Shown one piece after another: positions 10,636 to 19,989 of a stretch of 32,933 nucleotides of DNA; within the stretch, counting starts at the first letter, position 1; every line of letters starts with the position of its first letter. Made by a program: the position numbers and the translations under genes. Below the pieces are notes generated by a model, which saw nothing but the letters and a program-made list of their open reading frames with translations, was not told where the DNA came from and did not search any database. The DNA is from Hypsibius dujardini (taxonomy: Eukaryota > Tardigrada > Eutardigrada > Parachela > Hypsibiidae): positions 1 to 32,933 of the forward strand of contig LRSR01007126.1 of NCBI GenBank assembly GCA_001579985.1. Reading direction: 5' to 3'.

Positions 10636-11319
10636 TAAGAAGGTACCTTGTCCCGGGGAGCAGGAATTTATTGTTAAAGATTCCCGCAAGACAAAAAGTC
10701 CGAATTCAGGGACGCCAAGGGCCATCTAAAATTTACCGGTTCCTTTATGAGGAAATGGCGGCCAGGTCTTCAGATTCCCAGTTCCTACACAGAGACACTG
10801 GAGGACTAATTCTTCGAGGTTCCCAGAAAATTCGACTACCTTCTTAGCTGAAACTCGATGACGTTGACTAGCTTATCATGAGGACCTACATATTTTGTAA
10901 GGACCTGCACTGCACCGTCCGGAGCCTGAACTTTAAGACGGGATGACGCATCTACCAATATTGATCTAAGGCGATAACTTACACAAATGTTGATATCGAA
11001 TAATGATGTGCACATCCCGCGGAATCAGCATCTTGCCGTCTCGTTCTACAAGGAAATCGCCGTCGATCAGGGCAGTAGACACTATTGCTTTGCAAATAGC
11101 TTCACTTTTTTTATCGAACCGCAAGTGACGAACAACGGAGCGGAAGATTTAGCAAGTCTGCAAGTCGTGTCACCTGCTCTGCCGTACCAGCAAAAAAACA
11201 GATCTCCTTCAGGCTGCCTGCTACACCTTAGAATCCTTTACTACTCTTTTGCATTACACCAAATTTCATTCCAACCGAATTACCTATCATCATACCCGCA
11301 TCTGTTGGTGGGTAATTTC
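10636..11319. other. Spacer between GPCR copies 2 and 3
   Basis: 684 bp. An open frame at 10389-10847 is only a wrong-frame extension over the last exon of copy 2. Another runs from 10987 into exon 1 of copy 3 but shows no similarity to copy 2. A promoter for copy 3 must lie here, but no motif is convincing. Confidence 0.45.
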
Positions 11320-13322
11320 ATGAGACTGTTCATGCAAAGAATGACGAATACTAGTTGGGACATATTAAGCCTGGCCCTTTTCAGTCGAAATGAGAGCTCC
11401 ACGTTGGATGCGGGGAATCTTTCAGGGTCTGCGGGTGAGGACCCTTGGAGTTGCAATTGGCCGGAAGAAGCGCCCTTTGTGACAAGTCTCGAGCAGTTCC
11501 CTGCACTGTGGACGACAATTATTGTTCGGCCTGTTCTGCTCGTCCTGGGAACAATCGGAAGTCTCCTCATATTGTGCGTCCAAATTCGGGAGAAGAAGAA
11601 ATCGACCACAAACCTTTACCTGGCTGTAATGGCTCTCTCCAGTCTTTTCATTTTGTAAGATCACCGGTCATACCTCGCGAAAAACGTTTCCCATGTCAAG
11701 TGCCTCCCAGGAGATTGATAAAGATTCAAAGTTCCTGAATTAATAGCGTTCTTTTCAAAAATTCCCCGACTTTGTAACGTTGCAGACTTACAAATGTGTT
11801 ATGTGGCAAAATGCGAAATCCTCACAGAACCCGAATGAGCGCAGGAAACGTGAATCCTTTTATTGTTTCTGCCTCCGAAGTAATTTGTTTTACTTCCTGC
11901 TGAAATACTTCCGTATAATAAACTATTTTTCACGTGTTGAAGTTTCTACCATAGAACTCGTTGGAACTCATACCAAATGTTTTTCAGTAGCTGCAGTAAC
12001 ATCGAGAGCCTTTCTTTTTGAATCAGGTGGTCGGCCTTGCCCAACTACATCCTACAGGTCTGGTCCCGCAACGCCTCCACAGCAAGTGCCTGGAAATCCC
12101 GTCCGGATTGGGATCAGTTCCACGGTCTACTCTCGTGGTTGCAGTATAGTGCTGTGTGGATCTCTGATAGGTATGGGAATGCGGTCAAACTATCTTTATC
12201 TTCCCTTTATATGATTTTTTAACAAAAATACATTTTATGTACATACCGATATCTATTTACCGGAACGCAGTACGTTGCTGGTCTTCTCCTTGGAACGCCT
12301 CCTCTGCACGTGGAATCCGCTGCGTTACCTTCATTTTTTCACCGTCAAACGGGCTCTCTACATCGTATTCGCCATTATCGTTCTGTCGGCCCTTTTGAAC
12401 TCCGTCATCATTGTCTACTTCTATTATCATTCCCGCAACAAGTGGGCGCCATCACTGGTGATCGAGTGGCAGTCCGCAATGTCCAAAATAGATGTACGTT
12501 CTCTGTTAAACCGACACGCCATGCACCCGCACTCACGTGTATTTAACTAGAGATGGCAAAACTAAACTAAAAACTGAAAACACCAAACTAGAACTAAGCT
12601 AAAACTTTTAGTTACTAATTTTTGGGCTTTCATTTTTTAGTCAAACAAAAACACTGAGAGGTTAGTTCCACAAAATTGTGACTGCGAAAAACTAACAAAA
12701 CACGAAAGAGTTGTCGCTTATTTCAACTAAAATTATACTGAAAGTGTTATTTACTGAAAGAATTTTTTTTTCTCAGTGCATTCGATGCCTTATAACTTGG
12801 CTGGTTTTAATCGTGACGAACGCAACCCTCGTCAGACTGTTGGCTCAGCAGTCACAGGCCAGAAAGAGTATAGTCGCTGCAGTCACCGGATTATCAAGCT
12901 GGGTATTTAGCAACCGCACCAGCTCCATCTTCCTGGTCTGCGCCACGGTCATCTATTCAGTCACCCAGTTTCCGTTTATGATCTACACGCTATTGGTGGT
13001 GTTAGGAGGTAACGGCTGCAAAACTGTTTTTTTTGTAATACGAATGACGACCGAGTCATCTTACCTCGGTTATACGTTCCCTATAGGACCACCGCACTGC
13101 TGGTTTAAGCTTCCCGCACAGGATGCTGCACTCTGTTTAATATTTGGCGGGAATTTGTCGGTCTTGGGCTACTCAATTGATTTCTTTATTTTCTATCTTT
13201 CATCCGCCGGGTTTCGACGGCAGATCCGGTCACTTTTTGGGCGAGCTTGTCGGTCGTCCACGAAACACGTCACGCTGCACTCGAGCGGGAGCTGCTTCAG
13301 CACTCACTCCACCGTATTTTGA
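11320..13322 (+). CDS. Divergent rhodopsin-like GPCR, copy 3 (complete, 5 exons)
   Basis: Exons 11320-11654, 12027-12170, 12271-12493, 12777-13008 and 13087-13322 (stop TGA) sum to 1170 nt, 389 residues, with the same four intron positions and phases as copy 2. In-frame ATGs at 11320, 11332 and 11341 are possible starts; 11320 is preferred from the matching first-exon length. The frame stays open upstream to 10987 but that stretch shows no resemblance to copy 2. Seen: N-glycosylation sequons (NTSW, NESS, NLSG), N-terminal cysteine in WSCNWP, TM1 GTIGSLLIL, basic ICL1, TM2 LAVMALSSLF, TM3-ICL2 ERLLCTWNPLRY, TM5 WLVLIVTNATLVRL, TM6 VIYSVTQFPF, ECL3 PPHCWF, TM7 YSIDFFIFY, then FRRQ. The C-tail is Ser/Thr/His rich. 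It converges on the KH/RING gene, whose stop lies 170 bp beyond. Confidence 0.88.
11655..12026 (+). other. GPCR copy 3 intron 1
   Basis: GTAAGA to AATCAG, phase 2. No repeat is recognised. Confidence 0.75.
12548..12720. mobile_element. Possible truncated hAT-like element
   Basis: TAGAGATGGCAAAACTAAAC at 12548 resembles a hAT terminal repeat (YAGAGATGG) and is followed by AACTAAA-rich subterminal sequence, in the style of the 848-bp element. No matching right end or target duplication was found in the intron, so this is at best a remnant. Confidence 0.35.
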
Positions 13323-13410
13323 AGTATTGAAGTTTTGAAGGATTCTTGCAGTGGTTTCGATGTATTAGAAAAATATTAGAAAGTAAGAGAAAACAGATCA
13401 AGAACAAATT

Positions 13411-13442
13411 AATAAAAATTACTAGAAACAGCAGGGAATAAA
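13411..13442 (+). promoter_or_regulatory. Candidate poly(A) signals for GPCR copy 3
   Basis: AATAAA occurs at 13411-13416 and 13437-13442, about 90 and 115 bp after the copy 3 stop and just short of the opposing KH/RING stop at 13493. On the minus strand AATAAA occurs near 13186, inside the last exon of copy 3, so the two convergent transcripts may overlap at their 3' ends. Confidence 0.4.
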
Positions 13443-13492
13443 CGAAATTTCCATCCTGCGTCAGAGTATGCATACTGTATAGAAGAGAAAAC

Positions 13493-13662
13493 TTAGGCAT
13501 TGGAAAACGTGCGCATAACCATGATGCTTACGCCTCGGCAAGCTGGGCACTCCTTCTTCGCGAGAAAGGCCTTTTCAGCACACGGAAGACAAAAATAGAC
13601 ATGTCCGCATGGGACGAAGGACGTCGTTGAAGGCTTTTCCTGGCAAATAATGCAGTCACCTC
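13493..13662 (-). CDS. RING exon of the KH/RING gene
   Basis: Acceptor TGCTTATAG before 13662; the G left from the previous exon plus GA makes glycine, leading into GDCIICQE. All eight zinc ligands of a C3HC4 finger are present. The protein ends 12 residues after the last cysteine pair, as in MEX3 proteins. Confidence 0.85.
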
Positions 13663-16600
13663 CTATAAGCACATAGACAGGGTGGATTAAGACACTGCTA
13701 GCTAAGACATTCACTGATCGCATTTGGCTGATCTGTAAGGCAGCCGGGCTGTCATCAATCGAAAAATGGGAATAAACCAATCACAGGCCTTGGGTTTGAC
13801 GCGCACGACTCAACATTTTGCTTACTCGCTGCTACCTTTTTTGATACCCTTTTTTGATTTTTTTTATACATTTTATTCAAAGTCCCACTGTCGCTATATA
13901 AATCGATATCAAATTAAGTTCTGCATGCGCTCATCTCAAAAACGTATATTGCAATTACTATTCCAAGTGCCACTACATGTATGCTGGAAATGCTTCTTAG
14001 TAGCTGGAATTTTGACCGACGATGATAAACTGGCAATTGGTCAAATTCCTCTTACGAGTTTAGTGACAACGAACAACTCACCGGTGATTTTTGACTGGGA
14101 TTGTGCTACCGTTGTCCACCCGGAGACAGAGCTCTGGCAGTCCTGAAGCCCAGCAGAGATAGCTGATCCGGAATGGAACCCGATAAGGACATTAGAGGGA
14201 CCTGCATCTGGAGCACTCGGCCCGTTCAGGTGACCGGTGATCGTGGAACCCACGACAGCTGCTCCTGCCTGGGAATCGACGACGCCGCTTGAATGGAGAC
14301 CTCCAACGACACGACCGATTGCGTCATGGATTCGCCCACTCGCAGCAAGGACATTTTCGCGGGTTCCTACCACAAACAGTCGGCGGCCTTTGGGGCCTTG
14401 CGTGCCACCTTTCTGTGGAGTGATCACTACATTGCAATCCTTTCTGATACTATTCATGAGGTGGTAACGGTTTTCCGTAAACTTTTTCAGCATAACCATC
14501 GACAAATCCACATGGAGGCTGAGCTTTGAAGCGGCGAGGATAATGTCCCGCCCAGTTTCGAGAGCCATCCTGCAAGACCCGCGCAAAGCGTAATTCATAG
14601 TGGTACTTCCGCCTCCGGTCATGTCAACGGACGAGACACCCGGTACAGTGCGAGCAGCTTGCAGATTGGCTTCGTGTTGAACATGTCCAACGCGGTCGTA
14701 CAACGCAATCGGGACTTCCACGATGAGACTGAAGGATGAAGTGGTGGCGGCGGCCGTCGCCAGACAGGGCGCTTTAAGACGAAGTGATTCCTGGCGAACC
14801 GACTCAATCCGCGCTCTTTCCTGCCGAGCTGCTTCTTCTGTTCGACGGATTGCTTCGAGACGGGCAGCCGCCTCCGCCCGTTCCCTCTCCCGTCGAGCAG
14901 CTTCTTCCGCCCGACGGATGGCCTCAAGACGGGCAGCCGCCTCCGCCCGTTCCCTCTCCTGCCTTGCTGCCTGTTCGGCCAGGAGAGCCTTGTTCCTGAC
15001 AGCCTCAGCCTGTTTCTCCATCTTTTGAGCAGCTTTCTCGGCTTTGGCTTTAGCCCGCGCTTGCTCCTTGGTAGCTCGCTCGGCCTCCACACGGAGAGCC
15101 TTCCGCTCCGTCTCCTGTGCGGCCTGTTCGCGGGCAACCTCGAGCTCCTTCGTGATATGGGCCATAGCCAAACGGATGTCGACATTTAGCCCCTTCAAAC
15201 GCACCGGGTTATGACCGTCTCCCGCCTTTTCGGGATGCGCGGTGACATTAAACCGGGTCTGAAGGGCTTTCAGCACCGCCGAATTATTCCTCGTAAAATG
15301 GGACCAGTGTGGTGCAGGAATCGCCATAACCTCCTGCACCAGTTCCAGATAAAGAAGGTCCCTGGCCCGTGCCACAACTGCGACGTCCGCGCCTGTGATT
15401 ATGTAGGTTCTTGCGGCTTTGCTGGTACTTGTCTGGATGCCCGAGATGCCGGGGAGAGCCAGTGCAGCGCGGATGTTGGCCTGATGTCGGTCATCGCCCA
15501 AACGGGTGATTGAAGTCAGTGGAATATCGACCGAGCATGTTTTATTGGGACTGGGTGACACGGCAGCAACAGAAGTATTGTTTCCCGCTACGATAAGATT
15601 AGCGGACTTCTCAAAACTGGCCAGCCAGGCGGTGACACGGTCCTCGGCTTTCCGGACCGCAGTGATTTCACCCACTATACGGAGAAACCTCGCCGAGCTG
15701 TCCGTCAGTGGCGTCGGCACTTCCACTTGGATTGTAGCACCGGAAATATTGCGGATGTCTCTCAGCACCGACCCGGTCTCCGTGAAGAAAGCTGAATGGT
15801 GATTTGGCACGCGGACAAATTTAATGGCAAGGGGAATTTTGCGGGTAACGTGGATGGCGTTGCAAGCAATGCGTTGCATCTTCCTGATGAGCAGAACGCG
15901 GCTGTAATGACGATAACAACGTTTGTCAATGGGCATATTACCGGATATGGGAATGCTTTTGAGACAAACTTAGAACCGTCATTTCTCAGTCATTACTAAT
16001 TTCACTGTCTCAAATTGTTTTTTGTTAGTGAGCGTCCATGCTAGTGAGCATCTATCCATGTGAGCATCTACTACAGGCCGGAAAATGAAATTTAATCTAC
16101 ACCTCGGAAGTTTGCAGACAAAAACCAATGGCAAACTCGATCTCAATAATGGCCCAGGTCACACCCTAATTTGCTACCAAAAAAATAATTCGCTCCGGAA
16201 AAACAAGACCTGTTTTGGATAGCCCGCCACCATAAAGCAGAGAAAAAAAAGTTTCATGCTACGAGTGCCTTCATGAGAGATACAGTGCCCAATAATCTGA
16301 CAGAAATTCGGCAAGATTTTGTCATTAAAATTGCTTTTTGGAAAGTGTTCTTTGCTTCGCGGTGCACAGCTTCTCCGTGTGCTGCATGCTCGCAACCAGT
16401 TTTGTATCAGTCTGCTCCTAAGGTGTTGGGCAGTCACACAAATTAAATTAGGCTGAAACTAAAACGTGCGAAAAGAAAAACTGAATCGGAAAGAATGGGA
16501 ATCGAGAAATCACGCTTTATGCAAATTTGAGGAGTCATCAAGATTGGAACCTTCATAAAAAACCCAAGAATGTGATCGAGTTGACTTTATGGCTTAAGGT

Positions 16601-17538
16601 AGCCTAGTATTTGGGCTTAGCAATGGCTGTTTTACATTTTTTCATACAAGGAAGCATGCCGCGCAAGAGCGGTTTGTTAGAGTTTCATGCGATTAAATAA
16701 TAATATTTCGCACTGCGCTGGGCCACGGACAATTTCCAGCGGACTACACAAAATGTTACACAGCAAGGCCGCGACGAGTTTTAGGACCTATCTATGAGCA
16801 CACATTTTGTAGCCCATAGATGTAGAAAGAAACTGGACTTTACATTTCTTTTTTAATATGTACACTCTGTGCGCGTGGGCATGGCAGAATGTCGCTCAAA
16901 TGCATTCCCGAACCCGGTGTATTTAATGTACGAACCAAAGCCGCTTGGGTTGTATTTGTATAGACGTATTCGTCCGCGTCAGACATGCTTTTTATTAACT
17001 ATTGATTTGTTCTTCTAAAGTCAGAGTTGTAGCTGAAACTTTCTTACTTTAGATTGATACACTCGCTGACTGAATTTTAATTTGAATGACTCAAACATAC
17101 AACAGGCTGCCAAATCAACTGGCACGTACCTTTCGGCACCCTTGATAATGGCAGTAGTGCACTGAAAACTGTCGATGGCAACAATTGAACAGTCGGGAAA
17201 AGCTCCGCTGTTCAGTTGCTCGAAGAGATCACTTCCTGGGACGCAGAGGCATCCTAAAATTTGCATACGGTAAGCAAATAATAAATAATATAAGTACTAA
17301 CAGTAAATTATGAATACATGTTATATATTATACCTATATTTAAGTAGTCCACAATAACATGAAAAAAAAAATTAATAGTAATCCACGCATGCAATGGAAT
17401 AATAATAAAACACGCATGCTCCATTAATTTAAACATTTTTTATGGGAATATGGATTTACGAGACTCACGATAAAAACTATTTTGCCCGTCATATAGCCGG
17501 AGCAGTCGCGTCGTGGATCCCGGAAGCAGTGCAGTAGC
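13493..17538 (-). CDS. MEX3-like KH-repeat/coiled-coil/RING protein (5' end not found)
   Basis: Exons in transcript order are 17538-17469, 17253-17130, 15901-14082 and 13662-13493 (stop TAA). The phases (1, 2, 1) chain and give 727 codons. The first two exons supply half a KH-like module (CSIVAID, IIKGAE) that the third completes (SRVLLIRKMQRIA), which supports the join. The large exon encodes about four more degenerate KH-like modules; one has VPNHHSAFFTETGS, where GxxG is replaced. Between modules lies an Ala/Glu/Arg coiled coil of roughly 110 residues. A Ser/Gly linker precedes a C-terminal RING, CIIC...CGHVYFC..C...CPAC (C-x2-C-x11-C-x-H-x3-C-x2-C-x10-C-x2-C), ending MVMRTFSNA. MEX3 proteins pair KH domains with a C-terminal RING ending in a similar RIFS tail. 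They are RNA-binding E3 ligases that repress mRNAs. Role by analogy only: the coiled coil and extra KH modules are not typical of MEX3. Confidence 0.78.
13663..14081 (-). other. Intron before the RING exon
   Basis: It starts with a strong donor GTGAGT (14081 downward) and holds dispersed repeat R1 copy 2 (13712-13888). Confidence 0.8.
13712..13888. repeat. Dispersed repeat R1, copy 2
   Basis: Matches 7127-7336 directly, from ACTGATCGCATTTGGCTGA through AAAAATGGGAATA, CCAATCAC and ACATTTTATT. Confidence 0.75.
14082..15901 (-). CDS. KH-repeat and coiled-coil exon
   Basis: A 1820-nt exon, by far the largest in the window. The acceptor (CATTACAG) is at 15902-15903, so the upstream ATG at 15936 is intronic under this model. 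If the two small 5' exons were wrong, an internal ATG such as that of MQRIACNA would be the alternative start. The exon ends SQSKIT plus one base. Confidence 0.85.
14828..14975 (-). repeat. 69-bp tandem repeat encoding coiled-coil heptads
   Basis: Two almost identical 69-bp units (14846-14914 and 14915 onward) plus a partial one encode 23-residue units containing RAEAAARLEAIRR and EEAAR. This is in-frame duplication within the coiled coil. Confidence 0.85.
15902..17129 (-). other. Intron of the KH/RING gene
   Basis: Donor GTACGT at 17129, acceptor CATTACAG at 15902. The open frame at 16174-16437 (minus) has no recognisable domain. No repeat was identified. Confidence 0.6.
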
Positions 17539-18039
17539 CTGTAAATGCATAGATTTCATACACATCTGCTATGGTGGTTATAAAACTGTACTGACGCGTT
17601 AGCTTAGCGCACCTGTAGCGCCGCCCTCGGGCGAATTCTTCCCCCCAATCCGTGTGTTATGCCCCATACTAGGTACTAGTACTTTTATGGACATTAACTG
17701 TTTTAATGAGTCTTCGTTTGAGGAGGATTGTGATGGAGAGGATTTATAAACATTTTAAATTGTGTACTTTGTGCTCTCGATAGATTGATTGATCGAACTG
17801 CTCATAGTGCGCGCTGAGCGATAGGTCCACATTCGCGTTTGCCCGGGCAGTATATACTGAAAATGCTGTGTTTGTAGTGCGTCAGTACATTATGACTAAT
17901 TAAGTTCAACAAAGCACAATTATGCCACCTTGAGTATCATTAAAATCAACGGTTTGGCCGTACCAGAAGCTGCACTGTGATATTCGTTGGTGTTTTTTGG
18001 TCTAGCATCGCCTAAGAAGCAAGGAAGAGAGTATGGTAG
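17539..18039. other. Upstream of the KH/RING gene
   Basis: The first coding exon of the KH/RING gene should lie here or further right, because the exon at 17469-17538 starts in phase 0 without an ATG. No convincing exon or promoter motif was seen. Confidence 0.4.
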
Positions 18040-18269
18040 TGTAAAGTTCCGACCACATGGTGCTAATTTTTAGACCCACCCGTATATTATGACCGCACAC
18101 ACTGTGATTCTCTGCAGTCATAATATACGGTGGATCTAAAAATCAGCACCATGTGGTCGGAACTGATTTTTAGATCCACCGTATATTATGACTGCAGATA
18201 ATCACAGTGTGTGCAGTCATAATATACGGGTGGGTCTAAAAATCAGCACCATGTGGTCGGAACTTTACA
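18040..18269. repeat. 230-bp near-perfect palindrome (foldback MITE-like)
   Basis: The left end TGTAAAGTTCCGACCACATG returns as its reverse complement at the right end (CATGTGGTCGGAACTTTACA). The inner motifs (CCCGTATATTATGAC, CACACACTGTGATT, CAGTCATAATATACGG) repeat in mirror order, so the whole element folds into one long hairpin of about 110 bp per arm with a short loop near 18155. No clear target duplication was found. Confidence 0.85.
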
Positions 18270-18819
18270 GGATTATATGGGCACGCTATACGTCTTGTGA
18301 TGGATGAACAAGCCACTGCCGCATTTAAATTCATGAACTTACCATTAGAGCCCCGCTAGTAAGTGTGACTGTTACCGCCATCATGCGTCCTTTCGTGTGT
18401 AACCGGCGTCCGTAATGTTGTACCGTACTAATACCCCTTGAGAAGAACTCTTTCCAAAAAAGGGTATATGATGTATCTTAGATATAGCACGAGTTAATAC
18501 TTCGTTATGCCAAAATAACTTTTACGCTCGTAGGCATGAAACTAGAATGAAACGGTATAAATATAAAACCACAACAACTCTGCAAACCTCTCTGATAGTA
18601 GTTCTGCCATGGCACTGGGCGTGGGATCAGTGGCGGATTGACCGTTAGGGCGACTGGGCTGTTGCCCCTCCCCCCGTCGTCCAAAATGGCTCTACCCCTC
18701 ATTCAGCGAGGAGGTGGGGGCAAAATTTCTTACGCTTTTTATATGTTTTAATTTGTCCTCAATCTGTCGAGGGGTGAGAAAATTGTTTGCGTTTTTGCAT
18801 GGTGACAGGGACGCATTTA
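18270..18819. other. Intergenic, repeat-derived
   Basis: No gene is seen. CAGTGGCGGATTGACC at 18634 resembles the CAGTGGTGGATTCAGG end of the right R3 copy (reverse complement of about 19655-19672), so part of this stretch is probably a further nested R3-like fragment. Confidence 0.45.
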
Positions 18820-18965
18820 GATTGCCAGGTGGTCTGAACCCCTGACTTGCCCTAGTTGGGGGCGAAATGAAATTAGGGGGTTTTCTTGTTCCTAATTCAA
18901 AAAAAAATTCGAAAAACAAATTATGCTGGGGGTCCATATGGCAAGTGCCCCTGGGGGCCGGGGGG
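18820..18965. repeat. Inverted repeat pair R3, left copy
   Basis: Contains GGGGGCGAAATGAAATTAGG, then ATGCTGGGGGTCCATATGGC and AAGTGCCCCTGGGGG. These appear in reverse complement at 19480-19690. Confidence 0.75.
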
Positions 18966-19479
18966 GGGGGAATGCGTTTTCCACTACGTTTGCTGTAAAC
19001 AGAAGTTGCGGGTCGGTTCGACGCACTGGGTAGGCGTTTTACTGTTTTTTTGACAAACCGTGATTCGATCCTTGGCCATATGGAACATGAAAATACCGAA
19101 CTAGGAGGACCCTTAGACAACTGGGAAATGTCGGACTCGCGACCTGGATTACCAGAGTCTTCGGGACAGTGCCCCGGGGCTAAATCCTGACTTTGTCACT
19201 GTGCAGGAAATAAATCTTAACGTAGCGGAAGTAAGTCTTGGTTTAATATTTTTCGGACGACGATGAATAGTAGTACCAGTACTTTATAGTTCTTCCTCGC
19301 TTTACCTGATGAGTATTCCCTTTCTGGACAGTTTTCACACTGTCCTAGTGCCTATTCCAAGCAAATGTTCGCTTTTCACACATAACATGTTGAGAATGCA
19401 TCTGACATAAAAAACACAGTGCGACAACACCGACCTGCAACTTCTGTTTACTAGCACTGTACACAGGGTGAATCGGCAG
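18966..19479. other. Spacer between R3 arms
   Basis: 514 bp with no recognisable gene. It starts with a G run (18960-18970). Two overlapping short minus-strand frames (about 19335-19566) are cysteine-rich but span the R3 copy and are not convincing. Confidence 0.4.
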
Positions 19480-19690
19480 TTTGTCTGCCCCTGACCCCCA
19501 GGGGCACTTACCACATGGATCCCCAGCATAGCGTTTCTTCGACATGTTTTTTTTAATCAGGAGCAAGAAAAACTCCTAATTTTCATTTCGCCTCCAACTG
19601 GAGCAAATCAGGGTTCCCCCTGAGAGGGAATTTGATCAACCCCCTCAAGCCGACCTGAATCCACCACTGCGTGGGACAGATGTATGAGAT
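19480..19690. repeat. Inverted repeat pair R3, right copy
   Basis: Reverse-complement match to 18820-18965, including CCAGGGGCACTT, GGATCCCCAGCAT and TTTTCATTTCGCC. It ends at CTGAATCCACCACTG, a common invertebrate transposon-end motif. Confidence 0.75.
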
Positions 19691-19713
19691 GCATGTTTGT
19701 GAATGGTGAGAGG

Positions 19714-19981
19714 CAGCGTCGGGTTGATGGGGGGCACCATGGCACCGTGCCCTCCCCCCTGAATTTCTGTCGTGCCAGAGGCACCAAAACGTACTTTTGT
19801 GCCAAAAGCACCACTTTATATGGCATCACGTCTTTTTTGGCACCAATTTTTTTGTGGGACACAATTGGTGCCATGGACACTTATTTTTAGAAAGCGTTTC
19901 ACACTTTTAAAAAACAACGGTGTTCTGGGCACACTTTTTTGAGGCGGTACCCCCCTGACTCCAGACCTCAACCCGACGCTG
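19714..19981. mobile_element. 268-bp hAT-type MITE, copy 2
   Basis: A perfect 14-bp terminal inverted repeat, CAGCGTCGGGTTGA, is flanked by a perfect 8-bp target duplication GTGAGAGG (19706-19713 and 19982-19989). It has the same length and a similar interior to 1416-1683. It carries no transposase. Confidence 0.9.
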
Positions 19982-19989
19982 GTGAGAGG

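Noticed and set aside
10389-10847. 152-codon plus-strand frame
   Set aside because: It overlaps the last exon of GPCR copy 2 in the wrong frame and has no homology to copies 1 or 3.
10987-11319. Upstream extension of GPCR copy 3 exon 1 to an earlier ATG
   Set aside because: First exons of copies 2 and 3 are both 335 nt when started at 7929 and 11320, and the upstream stretch has no counterpart in copy 2.
12548-12776. Complete hAT element in GPCR copy 3 intron 3
   Set aside because: Only one end resembles a hAT terminus; no inverted partner or target duplication was found.
14619-15185. 188-codon minus-strand and about 100-codon plus-strand frames over the coiled-coil exon
   Set aside because: Shadow frames of the GC-rich coiled-coil sequence, with no domain.
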